From: an uncultured bacterium
GTDB lineage: Bacteria; Planctomycetota; Phycisphaerae; Phycisphaerales; SM1A02
DNA length: 13,073 nt
Assembly (NCBI GenBank): GCA_903861235.1
Contig: CAIOTP010000088.1
Span: 1-13,073 of the forward strand
Direction of reading: 5' to 3'
This document shows positions 7,666 to 13,073 of this stretch, one piece after another (the stretch's first letter is position 1; each line of letters begins with the position of its first letter). Below the pieces are notes generated by a model that did not search any database, was not told the origin of the DNA, and worked only from the letters and a program-made list of their open reading frames with translations. The translations under genes and the position numbers were made by a program.

Positions 7666-9129
7666 TCAGCCCATGTTCATGGTCATCAGGAATTCCGCGT
7701 TGCTCTTGGTCTTGCTCACGCGGCTCTTCATGAGTTCCATGGCCTCGACCACGTTCATGTCGCTGACCACCTTGCGCAGGCGCACGATCAGGTCGTGCTC
7801 CTTCGGGTCCAGCAGCAGCTCCTCGCGACGCGTGCCGCTTGCGGCCACGTCGATCGCGGGATAGATGCGCTTCTCCACCAGCTTGCGGTCCAGGTGCAGT
7901 TCGGCGTTGCCGGTGCCCTTGAACTCCTCGAAGATGACCTCGTCGGCGCGGCTGCCGGTGTCCACCAGCGCCGTGCCCAGGATGGTCAGGCTTCCGCCGT
8001 GCTCGATGTTGCGGGCGCTGCCGAAGAACTTCTTGGGCTTGATCAGGGCCGCGTTGTCCACGCCGCCCGAGCCGATCTTGCCGCTGCCCGGCATGCCGTT
8101 GTTGTAGCCGCGGGCCAGTCGGGTGATCGAGTCGAGCAGGATGACCACATGCTGGCCGAACTCGACCATGCGGCGAGCCTTCTCCATGACCATCTCGGCC
8201 ACCTGGATGTGCCGGCTGGCCTCCTCGTCGAACGTGCTGGCCACCACCTCCACGCGGTCGGGCGTGTTGCGGCGGAAGTCCGTGACTTCCTCGGGGCGCT
8301 CGTCGATGAGCAGCACGATCACGTGCACGTCCGGGTGGTTCTTGCAGATCGCGTTGGTGATCTGCTGCAGGATGACCGTCTTGCCGGTGCGTGGCGGGGC
8401 CACGATCAGGGCGCGCTGGCCGAAGCCCAGCGGCGTGACCATGTCGATGATGCGGGTCTCGAGCTTCGCGGGCTGATCGAGCATCTCCAGGTGGATGCGC
8501 TTGTTCGGGTGCAGCGGCGTGAGCGCCTCGAACGACGGCAGATCATGAAGGGCCTTCGGGTCCTTGCCGTTCACCTGGTCCACGCGCAGCAGGCTGAAGA
8601 AGACCTCGGTGTCCTTGGGCGGCCGCACCAGACCGGTGACCACCTGGCCCTTGCGCAGGCCGTGGCGACGAACCTGCGCCGGGCTCACGTAGATGTCGTC
8701 CGGACTCGCCAGGTAGCTGTACTCGCTGCTGCGCAGGAACCCGTAGCCCTCGTGCATCAGGTCGAGGGTGCCGGTGGCGGTCATCAGGCCGTGCTTCTGG
8801 GCGCGGCGCTTCAGGATCTCGAAGACCAGCTTCTGCTTGCTGAGGCCGTTCTGGTCCTCCACGCCCTCCTTCTTCGCGAGCTTGACCAGTTCCTCGCCGT
8901 TCATCTTCTGGAGGCCGGCCAGGTCCAGGTCCTCCTTCTTGGCCGCCTTGAGCTTGCCGCCCGACTCCTCCTCGAGCTGCCGAAGATCCATCTCCAACTG
9001 CTCGTCGGTCGGCACACTGCCAGGGGTCAGGGTCATCACAGGGGCCCAGGAGCCGCCGCCCCCGCCGCCATGACCACCGCCAGGACCCCCGCCTCCACCA
9101 CCCTTCCGACGACGACGACGCTTGCTCAT
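7666..9129 (-). CDS. rho: Transcription termination factor Rho
   Basis: Hexameric RNA-dependent ATPase/helicase that ends transcription. With the start at 9129 it has 487 residues. Residues 1-28 are MSKRRRRRK followed by almost pure Gly with few Pro/His. The Rho N-terminal fold is near 76-114 (MNGEELVKLAKKEGVEDQNG and on), and the RNA-binding cold-shock-like domain near 118-187 (TGTLDLMHEGYGFLRSSEYS). The ATPase domain has Walker A APPRTGKT (244-251), LLIDERPEEV (273-282), Walker B VILLDSITRLARGY (329-342) and the Q/R-loop region around SGGVDNAALIKPKKFFGSAR. E. coli Rho has 419 residues; the excess is the N-terminal Arg/Gly-rich part and linker. An in-frame ATG at 9225 would add 32 residues of no recognisable character. 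It follows coaE by 153 bp. Confidence 0.97.
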   Translation of the reverse strand: MSKRRRRRKGGGGGGPGGGHGGGGGGSWAPVMTLTPGSVPTDEQLEMDLRQLEEESGGKLKAAKKEDLDLAGLQKMNGEELVKLAKKEGVEDQNGLSKQKLVFEILKRRAQKHGLMTATGTLDLMHEGYGFLRSSEYSYLASPDDIYVSPAQVRRHGLRKGQVVTGLVRPPKDTEVFFSLLRVDQVNGKDPKALHDLPSFEALTPLHPNKRIHLEMLDQPAKLETRIIDMVTPLGFGQRALIVAPPRTGKTVILQQITNAICKNHPDVHVIVLLIDERPEEVTDFRRNTPDRVEVVASTFDEEASRHIQVAEMVMEKARRMVEFGQHVVILLDSITRLARGYNNGMPGSGKIGSGGVDNAALIKPKKFFGSARNIEHGGSLTILGTALVDTGSRADEVIFEEFKGTGNAELHLDRKLVEKRIYPAIDVAASGTRREELLLDPKEHDLIVRLRKVVSDMNVVEAMELMKSRVSKTKSNAEFLMTMNMG

Positions 9130-9282
9130 GGATTCTCTCTGCGATCCGGCGTGCGGCCCGCGGCCGCCGCCTGTGGGAAAAGTCCGAGTGCCGAGGCTCC
9201 GCACGGAGCCCTGCAGCATGGACATGTGCGTGGGACCCGGGAGCGAGCCTGGTGGGAACCATGGGCCCGTTCGGGAGCAGGT

Positions 9283-9894
9283 TCAGAAGCGTCGGGTCAT
9301 GGCCCCGAGCCGCTCAAGCACCTGCATCCGCAGCGACGCCGGATCGCCGTCGTTGCGAAGCACATGATGGGCGGCCGCCCGCTTTCGGTCAAGGGGCCAC
9401 TGCGCCGCCTCGCGGCTGGCCCACTCGTCGCCGCTCCAGCCTCGAGAGACAAGCACTCGGGCCTTTCGAACCTCCTCCGGTGCGTCGATGAACCAGATCT
9501 CCGAACATTGATCCGCCAGACCGGCTTCGAGGAGCAGCGGCGCGTCGATCACGAGCGCAGGGCTGGAGCCCGGAGCGGCGTCAAACAGCTTTCGCCGCTC
9601 CGCCTCGACTCGAGGGTGCAGGAACCCTTCGAGCCGCCGGCGCTCGGCGGGATCCTTGAAGACGATCGCCGCCACCGCCGCCCGATCGATTCGTCCGGAT
9701 TCATCCAGGATTCCAGGCCCCCACCATGTCTGCAGCTGGGAAACCACCTCGGGAAGTTGGTACTGCCTTCGAATCAGGGCGTCGGAATCGCTCACGGTGC
9801 AGCCCGCCGCCGCCAACAGGGAAGCCACCTCGGACTTTCCGCTTCCAATGCCGCCGACCAGGCCGATCACAGGTCTGCTTGGATCTGGCCGCAC
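9283..9894 (-). CDS. coaE: Dephospho-CoA kinase
   Basis: Last enzyme of coenzyme A synthesis: phosphorylates the 3'-hydroxyl of dephospho-CoA with ATP. The P-loop GLVGGIGSGKS lies close to the N-terminus, followed by the family motifs DSDALIRRQY, FLHPRVEAERR and VIDAPLLLEAGL, and an Arg-rich lid near RVLVSRGWSGDEWASREA. I propose the GTG at 9894, giving about 203 residues, the usual CoaE length with eight residues before the conserved VIGLVGG. The frame is open upstream to a TTG at 9966, but the additional 24 residues are not CoaE-like and lie in the AT-richer intergenic DNA; another GTG at 9870 is also possible. No clear Shine-Dalgarno site decides. It is the first gene of the coaE-rho-prepilin run. 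Confidence 0.9.
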   Translation of the reverse strand: MRPDPSRPVIGLVGGIGSGKSEVASLLAAAGCTVSDSDALIRRQYQLPEVVSQLQTWWGPGILDESGRIDRAAVAAIVFKDPAERRRLEGFLHPRVEAERRKLFDAAPGSSPALVIDAPLLLEAGLADQCSEIWFIDAPEEVRKARVLVSRGWSGDEWASREAAQWPLDRKRAAAHHVLRNDGDPASLRMQVLERLGAMTRRF

Positions 9895-10385
9895 GGTGCC
9901 GAAATTTACACTGATCTCGTCCGGGGCTGAATTCGGGCAACAATCGCCCCGTTTGAGTTGCTGCAAGTTCAGGTCGTGAATTCATAAACACCTGCAAATG
10001 AGGCTTTTGCGCTTCTGTTCCAATGACTTTTGCACTTTCTTGCCAAGGAAAATTTGCACAAGGCTGGAACCGGAGTAACGTGGCAGTGGATTCGAGGTGA
10101 AAAGGGATTTGTGCCCAAGGCACAGCACCAAAGAATCTGGTTTCGGAGGCGGAGGATGAAGTTCCGCATTCGATCCTTGGATCGGATTGGTTATAGGACA
10201 TATTGAAGACTGAGGTCAGAGGTTGAGGTTGTTCTGGTGTGTCTCACCCGGCTTGGGTGCGCCGCCTCTGGCACTTGGTGACAGCACGGACCTTGCGGTG
10301 GTTGTTCCCCAACTTCCCACCCTACGGGCCAGGTTTGGCGGACTGATCTTTCATCCTCACTTTCCTTCACTTCCGAGGTACGCGA
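9895..10385 (+). other. Gene-free region with lower G+C between coaE and the PEP-CTERM-like cassette
   Basis: About 490 bp with no convincing gene on either strand. Positions 9961-10260 contain 147 G/C of 300 by hand count, well below the surrounding coding DNA (38 of 60 in a sample line of tuf). It should carry the promoters of coaE (minus) and of the secreted-protein genes (plus). I see a 6-bp hairpin TGTGCC-CAA-GGCACA (10110-10124), the inverted repeat CGATCC-TT-GGATCG (10171-10184), and a helix CAGAGG/CCTCTG (10217-10222 with 10265-10270) that encloses the hairpin CACCC-GGCTT-GGGTG (10245-10259). The strand given is nominal. Confidence 0.6.
10169..10197 (+). promoter_or_regulatory. Possible promoter with overlapping inverted repeat, upstream of the cassette
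   Basis: TTCGAT (10169-10174) and TATAGG (10192-10197) are 17 bases apart; alternatively TTGGAT (10177-10182) pairs with TATTGA (10201-10206) at 18 bases. Both -35 candidates overlap the inverted repeat CGATCC-TT-GGATCG (10171-10184), which could be an operator. Transcription from here would give a leader of about 170-190 bases before the first cassette gene. Weak consensus matches only. Confidence 0.25.
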
Positions 10386-10664
10386 ATGTTCCGGATCGCC
10401 TTCACCCCACTCTGCGTCACCCTGGTCGCCGCGGGCGCCCTGGCAGCCACCGAAGTCGGCAGCCGCCCCACGAGCCTCAACGGCATGCACTCCTCCCGCA
10501 AGGTCGCTGACCTCCGGTCGCCCTCGCAGGAGCCTCGGTTCGAACTTCCGGGCAGCGGGTCTCTCACGAGCTCGTCAACCCCGACCGTCACCGTCCCGTC
10601 CCCGGGCGCCGTAGCGCTCCTGGGCTTCGCGGGACTGATGGTGCCCCGCCGTCGGTTCTCCTGA
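10386..10664 (+). CDS. Very short secreted protein with PEP-CTERM-like tail
   Basis: 92 residues: signal peptide MFRIAFTPLCVTLVAAGALA, then about 50 residues rich in Ser, Pro and Arg without recognisable fold, then the tail VPSPGAVALLGFAGLMVPRR from residue 70. This proline motif, hydrophobic helix and Arg cluster is the layout of PEP-CTERM/exosortase-type sorting signals, in the VPSP form I know from Phycisphaerae. It is therefore predicted to be exported and then processed at or anchored in the envelope. GAGG lies six bases before the ATG. The mature part between the two signals is unusually short for this class; it could be a small surface peptide or the remnant of a longer gene. It is 81 bp upstream of the next cassette gene. 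Function unknown. Confidence 0.7.
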   Translation: MFRIAFTPLCVTLVAAGALAATEVGSRPTSLNGMHSSRKVADLRSPSQEPRFELPGSGSLTSSSTPTVTVPSPGAVALLGFAGLMVPRRRFS

Positions 10665-10734
10665 CCGGCAGCGGCGCGTCACTCGTCCTCAACTCACTTC
10701 CTTCCGGTTTCGGTTCGGTCAAAAATCCATTCAG

Positions 10735-10748
10735 AGGGAAAAGCAATG
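10735..10748 (+). repeat. Conserved ribosome-binding leader, copy 1
   Basis: AGAGGGAAAAGCAATG ends at the start codon of paralog A. The near-identical AGAGGGAAAAGCCATG ends at the start of paralog B (11404-11419). The match supports both start choices and a shared origin by duplication. Confidence 0.6.
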
Positions 10749-11351
10749 CTTCGTCACATCGTGATCGCTGCGGCCGCGTCCACCACGCCCGCCTTCGCCG
10801 GACTCGTCTCGACCCAGCTCGCCGGGAACATCACCGTCAGCAGCGGCCTGTTCGCCGGGCTGAAGGCCGCTCCCCACTCCATCCTGCTCGACATGAATGT
10901 CGACGAGAGCTCCTCGTCGAACAGCCCCGCCGTGGGCGCTTGGACCCTGTCGGTCGTGGATGACGCCAACATCACCATCTTCTCGGCCACCGGCTCCGGA
11001 CGCCGTTCGCCCATGACCTTCACCAACGTGATGGTCGATGGCGTGGCCGCCCGCCGGTACACCATGGTCCTCGCCGGCGTCACGTCGGCGTCTGGTGGCC
11101 TCGCGGCCACCCCGACCCAGTACCAGTTCAGCTTCATCGCCAAGCCGACCGGTGCCAGCACCGTGGCAAGCTTCGGTGATTCCATCCGTGATGCTGCGAT
11201 CGCGGCCCGCGGAAGCATTTCGGTCGCCGCCAGCGGCGCCCAGTTCGGCATGTTCGGCACCAACGGCTTCAGCGTCGTTCCAGCTCCTGGAGCTGCCGCC
11301 GTCGTCGCCGCCGCCGGCATCCTGACTGCGCGTCGTCGGGCTGCCGCCTGA
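10746..11351 (+). CDS. Secreted protein with PEP-CTERM-like tail, paralog A
   Basis: 201 residues: signal peptide to about residue 18 (MLRHIVIAAAASTTPAFA), a beta-rich Ser/Thr/Ala domain, then VPAPGAAAVVAAAGILTARR from 178, a PEP-CTERM-like sorting tail. The middle holds SGLFAG (33-38), ILLDMNVDES (46-55), WTLSVV (66-71) and SATGSG (80-85). The next gene has matching elements in the same order, so the two are probably tandem paralogs. The start is supported by GAGGG seven bases upstream inside the leader AGAGGGAAAAGCAATG, nearly repeated before the next gene. No terminator separates it from that gene (65 bp gap), so co-transcription is likely. I cannot assign a function beyond a predicted surface or secreted protein; no catalytic motif is visible. 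Confidence 0.8.
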   Translation: MLRHIVIAAAASTTPAFAGLVSTQLAGNITVSSGLFAGLKAAPHSILLDMNVDESSSSNSPAVGAWTLSVVDDANITIFSATGSGRRSPMTFTNVMVDGVAARRYTMVLAGVTSASGGLAATPTQYQFSFIAKPTGASTVASFGDSIRDAAIAARGSISVAASGAQFGMFGTNGFSVVPAPGAAAVVAAAGILTARRRAAA

Positions 11352-11403
11352 ATTTCAACCTGTTGTTCAAACCAGAAAACCTGAATCAGATTCATCCAAA
11401 GGG

Positions 11404-11419
11404 AGAGGGAAAAGCCATG
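11404..11419 (+). repeat. Conserved ribosome-binding leader, copy 2
   Basis: Second copy of the purine-rich leader, differing from the first by one base before the ATG. It fixes the start of paralog B at 11417. Confidence 0.6.
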
Positions 11420-11992
11420 AAGAACATCAACACCATCGTCGGACTCGCCGCTGCCGCTTCGTTCACCAGTGCCTCGCTCGCCGGCATGGTCTCCATGACC
11501 GTCGCCGCCGATTCCATCGGTTCCGGTCTCTACGCCAGCCACACCGGCGCCAAGATCACCATCACCATGGACATCAGCGACACCGCCATGGCCACGGACA
11601 ACCAGATCACCTCGAGCTGGTCGATCACCGTGGTGAGCGCGGGGGGCAGCACCCTGCTCTCGGGCACGGGAAACTCCTCGTTCACGGTCTATGACCTGGG
11701 TGGCGCGAACTTCCGCATGGACAGTGCCCTCACCGGCGGCACCTGGACGGTCGTGGGTGGTCTGACCCCCGAACCCAATCTGATCCAGATCGCCTACGTG
11801 GGCATGGACACCGACACGCTGGTGCAGGCCATCACCAACTCCGCGGACACCGCCGACGGCACGCTCACCGTGGGCACCACGGGTGGCGATGGCACCGGAG
11901 CCCTGATCGGCATCTACTCGGTGGTGCCGGCCCCGTCCGCCCTGGCCCTGCTGGCCGGCGGCCTGGTCATGGCTCGTCGTCGCCGAGCCTGA
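11417..11992 (+). CDS. Secreted protein with PEP-CTERM-like tail, paralog B
   Basis: 191 residues from the ATG at 11417: signal peptide to about Ala22 (MKNINTIVGLAAAASFTSAS), a Thr/Ser/Gly-rich beta domain, and the tail VPAPSALALLAGGLVMARRR from 170. Shared order with the preceding protein: SGLYAS vs SGLFAG, TMDISDT vs DMNVDES, WSITVV vs WTLSVV, SGTGNS vs SATGSG. The earlier in-frame ATG at 11363 is rejected because it would put 18 polar residues before the signal peptide and skip the strong ribosome-binding site GAGGGAAAAGCC directly before 11417. The gene is followed by a long hairpin terminator. The function is unknown; predicted export and envelope sorting come from family knowledge of the tail. 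Confidence 0.82.
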   Translation: MKNINTIVGLAAAASFTSASLAGMVSMTVAADSIGSGLYASHTGAKITITMDISDTAMATDNQITSSWSITVVSAGGSTLLSGTGNSSFTVYDLGGANFRMDSALTGGTWTVVGGLTPEPNLIQIAYVGMDTDTLVQAITNSADTADGTLTVGTTGGDGTGALIGIYSVVPAPSALALLAGGLVMARRRRA

Positions 11993-12016
11993 ACCGCAGC
12001 TTCATCACGAATCCAC

Positions 12017-12054
12017 CCGCAGGCGAGGCCGCAAGGCTTCGCCTGCGGTCGTTT
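12017..12054 (+). terminator. Intrinsic terminator after the PEP-CTERM-like cassette
   Basis: CCGCAGGCGA pairs with TCGCCTGCGG, and the pairing continues through one G-U and three more pairs to a GCAA tetraloop (12017-12048): about 14 bp in all. TCGTTT follows. It lies 24 bp after the stop of paralog B and 23 bp before the convergent glycosyltransferase ends. The minus-strand side has no U-run, so it mainly serves the plus-strand genes. Confidence 0.7.
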
Positions 12055-12077
12055 GGAGCAGGCTCCCATGACCGGGA

Positions 12078-12905
12078 TCAGGTCTTCAGGCCGCGGCGAT
12101 GCCGCTCGAGTTCTCGCATCTTCAGCACGATCATGTACTCGTACATGGCCTGCAGGCGGCAGTATGTGTAGCCGGCACGGCCGTCCAGAAAGCCCCGCCG
12201 CAGCACGAACATCCAGAAGAACTTGAGCCACGGCCGGAGAGGCAGACGGAAGCTGAACTCCTTCAAGGCCTGGCGTCGCTGAAACCGGTCCGAAGAGAAC
12301 AAGCCGGTCCATCCCAAGCCGCGCTCCAGCGTCTTCATGCCCTCCATGGCCTCGAAGAGGCTGTAGCGATTGTGCTTGTCGATCCACTCCGTCAGGCCCT
12401 TCGAGAAGTTGTAGTGGTCGAACATGTGCTTCAAATGGCCTGCAGGGCCATCCATCCTGGGCACCGGATTCACCAGCCGCTCGAACCGGATCCGTTCAGG
12501 GCGGAAGAAACGCATGATCATGCCCGGCGGCATGGCATGGCGGATCCACTTCCCCATGAAGAAGTTGCGGCGGCCGCAGAACCAGGCGACCTCCGGTCGA
12601 GAAGGGTCCGCCGCGATCGCCTCGATCTCCGAACGAAGCTCGGCGGTCATCCGCTCGTCGGCATCCAGATAGAACACCCACGGGTTCCGGAAGCGGATGT
12701 TCTCCATGGCCCAGTTCTGATGGGCCGCCCAGTTGTCGAAGGGTCGCTCGACCACGTTCGCCCCCATCTCCCGGGCAATGACCTGTGTTCGATCGGAACT
12801 CAGGCTGTCCAGCACCACGATGTCGTCGAAACCCCGCAGCGCCTGAAGGCAACCCGCGATGTTCGATTCCTCGTTCTTGGTCAGGATGAGGATGGAGACG
12901 CCCAT
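12078..12905 (-). CDS. Family 2 glycosyltransferase (WaaE-like)
   Basis: 275 residues with a GT-A fold start, MGVSILILTKNEESNIAGCL, the nucleotide-sugar site VVLDSLSSDRT (30-40), and the metal-binding DADER (81-85). The segment KGLTEWIDKHNRYSLFEA (about 169-186) and the basic, aromatic C-terminal part (RPWLKFFWMFVLRRGFLDGR) match what I know of the WaaE/KdtX-like group of GT2 enzymes, which add a hexose to lipopolysaccharide core or other surface glycans. There is no signal peptide; it probably works at the inner face of the cytoplasmic membrane. The acceptor and sugar cannot be told from the sequence. It starts 46 bp after cysS on the same strand, and faces the secreted-protein cassette tail to tail, so a functional link with that cassette is not supported. 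Confidence 0.88.
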   Translation of the reverse strand: MGVSILILTKNEESNIAGCLQALRGFDDIVVLDSLSSDRTQVIAREMGANVVERPFDNWAAHQNWAMENIRFRNPWVFYLDADERMTAELRSEIEAIAADPSRPEVAWFCGRRNFFMGKWIRHAMPPGMIMRFFRPERIRFERLVNPVPRMDGPAGHLKHMFDHYNFSKGLTEWIDKHNRYSLFEAMEGMKTLERGLGWTGLFSSDRFQRRQALKEFSFRLPLRPWLKFFWMFVLRRGFLDGRAGYTYCRLQAMYEYMIVLKMRELERHRRGLKT

Positions 12906-12951
12906 GGCGTTGAAAGCCTACCGGCGTGCATTGACCGGGTCACCGCCGGTC

Positions 12952-13073
12952 TCAACGGACCACGCGGGTCCAGGTGGTCCCCGCGGGGCCGTCCTTGATC
13001 TGCACACCGAGTGCCGCCAGCTCGTCGCGCACCTGATCGCTGGCCGCCCAGTCCTTGGCGGCACGGGCGGCGG
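12952..13073 (-). CDS. cysS: Cysteinyl-tRNA synthetase, C-terminal end (5' part beyond window)
   Basis: The last 39 residues and the stop of a gene that enters from the right edge: ARAAKDWAASDQVRDELAAL, then GVQIKDGPAGTTWTRVVR. This matches the conserved end of bacterial CysRS (R...KD...AD.IRD.L...G..I.D...GT.W). CysRS charges tRNA-Cys in the cytoplasm. The catalytic domain lies outside the window, so nothing can be said about its integrity. The glycosyltransferase follows 46 bp downstream. Confidence 0.88.
   Translation of the reverse strand, partial: AARAAKDWAASDQVRDELAALGVQIKDGPAGTTWTRVVR

Noticed and set aside
9060..9120. Repeat-like run of GCC/CCG triplets on the plus strand
   Set aside because: It is the coding sequence of the Gly/Arg-rich Rho N-terminus, not a separate repeat element or CRISPR.
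7627..9930. Open frame of 767 codons on the plus strand
   Set aside because: It is antisense to rho and coaE, which have unmistakable motifs; its product is His/Asp/Val-rich with no recognisable domain, as expected from the mirror of GC-rich codons.
9895..9966. TTG start that would lengthen CoaE by 24 residues
   Set aside because: The added segment is not CoaE-like and lies in intergenic-type DNA; the GTG at 9894 gives the normal family length.
9998..10078. Small frame of 26 codons (MRLLRFCSNDFC...) in the intergenic region
   Set aside because: No ribosome-binding site before the ATG, and no evidence of conservation; likely chance in AT-richer DNA.
9961..10385. Possible SRP RNA, tmRNA or 6S RNA in the gene-free region
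   Set aside because: None of the conserved core sequences of these RNAs is visible; only local hairpins can be supported.
10191..10490. Open frame of 99 codons on the minus strand over the cassette leader
   Set aside because: Overlaps the signal peptide of the first cassette gene, has no family resemblance and no supported start.
10386..12905. Functional link between the PEP-CTERM-like cassette and the glycosyltransferase
   Set aside because: The genes converge and are separated by a strong terminator; the glycosyltransferase goes with cysS instead.

Overview
The window is a high-GC bacterial chromosome segment that reads as a planctomycete, most likely class Phycisphaerae. Four things support this: an EF-Tu with a changed switch I loop of the kind I recall from planctomycetes; three secreted proteins ending in a VP(A/S)P-hydrophobic-RRR tail typical of Phycisphaerae PEP-CTERM-like proteins; a prepilin with an 'RRAFT' leader; and a ProRS of the archaeal/eukaryotic-like type. 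This assignment is inference from sequence character; no search was run.

Layout. (1) Positions 6407 down to 1, all on the minus strand with short gaps: tRNA-Thr, tuf, rpmG, tRNA-Trp, secE, nusG, a lipoprotein, a UbiA prenyltransferase, a CHAD-domain protein and proS (cut by the window edge). The tRNA-Thr/tuf and tRNA-Trp/secE/nusG order is the classical bacterial arrangement, but nusG is not followed by rplK-rplA-rplJ-rplL-rpoBC. (2) Positions 9894 down to 6539, minus strand: coaE, rho and a prepilin-type protein, closed by an intrinsic terminator at 6420-6444 just in front of tRNA-Thr. (3) Positions 9895-10385: a gene-free stretch of about 490 bp, about 49% G+C over its central 300 bp by hand count, separating coaE from plus-strand genes. 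(4) Positions 10386-11992, plus strand: three secreted PEP-CTERM-like proteins in a row, the last two paralogous and with almost identical ribosome-binding leaders, closed by a strong hairpin terminator. (5) Positions 13073 down to 12078, minus strand: the 3' end of cysS followed by a family 2 glycosyltransferase.

How the genes fit together. Most of the window is housekeeping: elongation factor, ribosomal protein L33, protein export (SecE), transcription elongation and termination (NusG, Rho), tRNA charging (ProRS, CysRS), CoA synthesis and probably quinone prenylation. The accessory part is the PEP-CTERM-like cassette. It should encode small surface or secreted proteins, but no exosortase is in the window. 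I found no CRISPR array, insertion sequence, phage gene or recognised defence system. The most unusual items are the EF-Tu switch I variant, a mismatch in the T-stem of the neighbouring tRNA-Trp, the broken nusG-rplK synteny, and the AT-richer, structured leader in front of the secreted-protein cassette.
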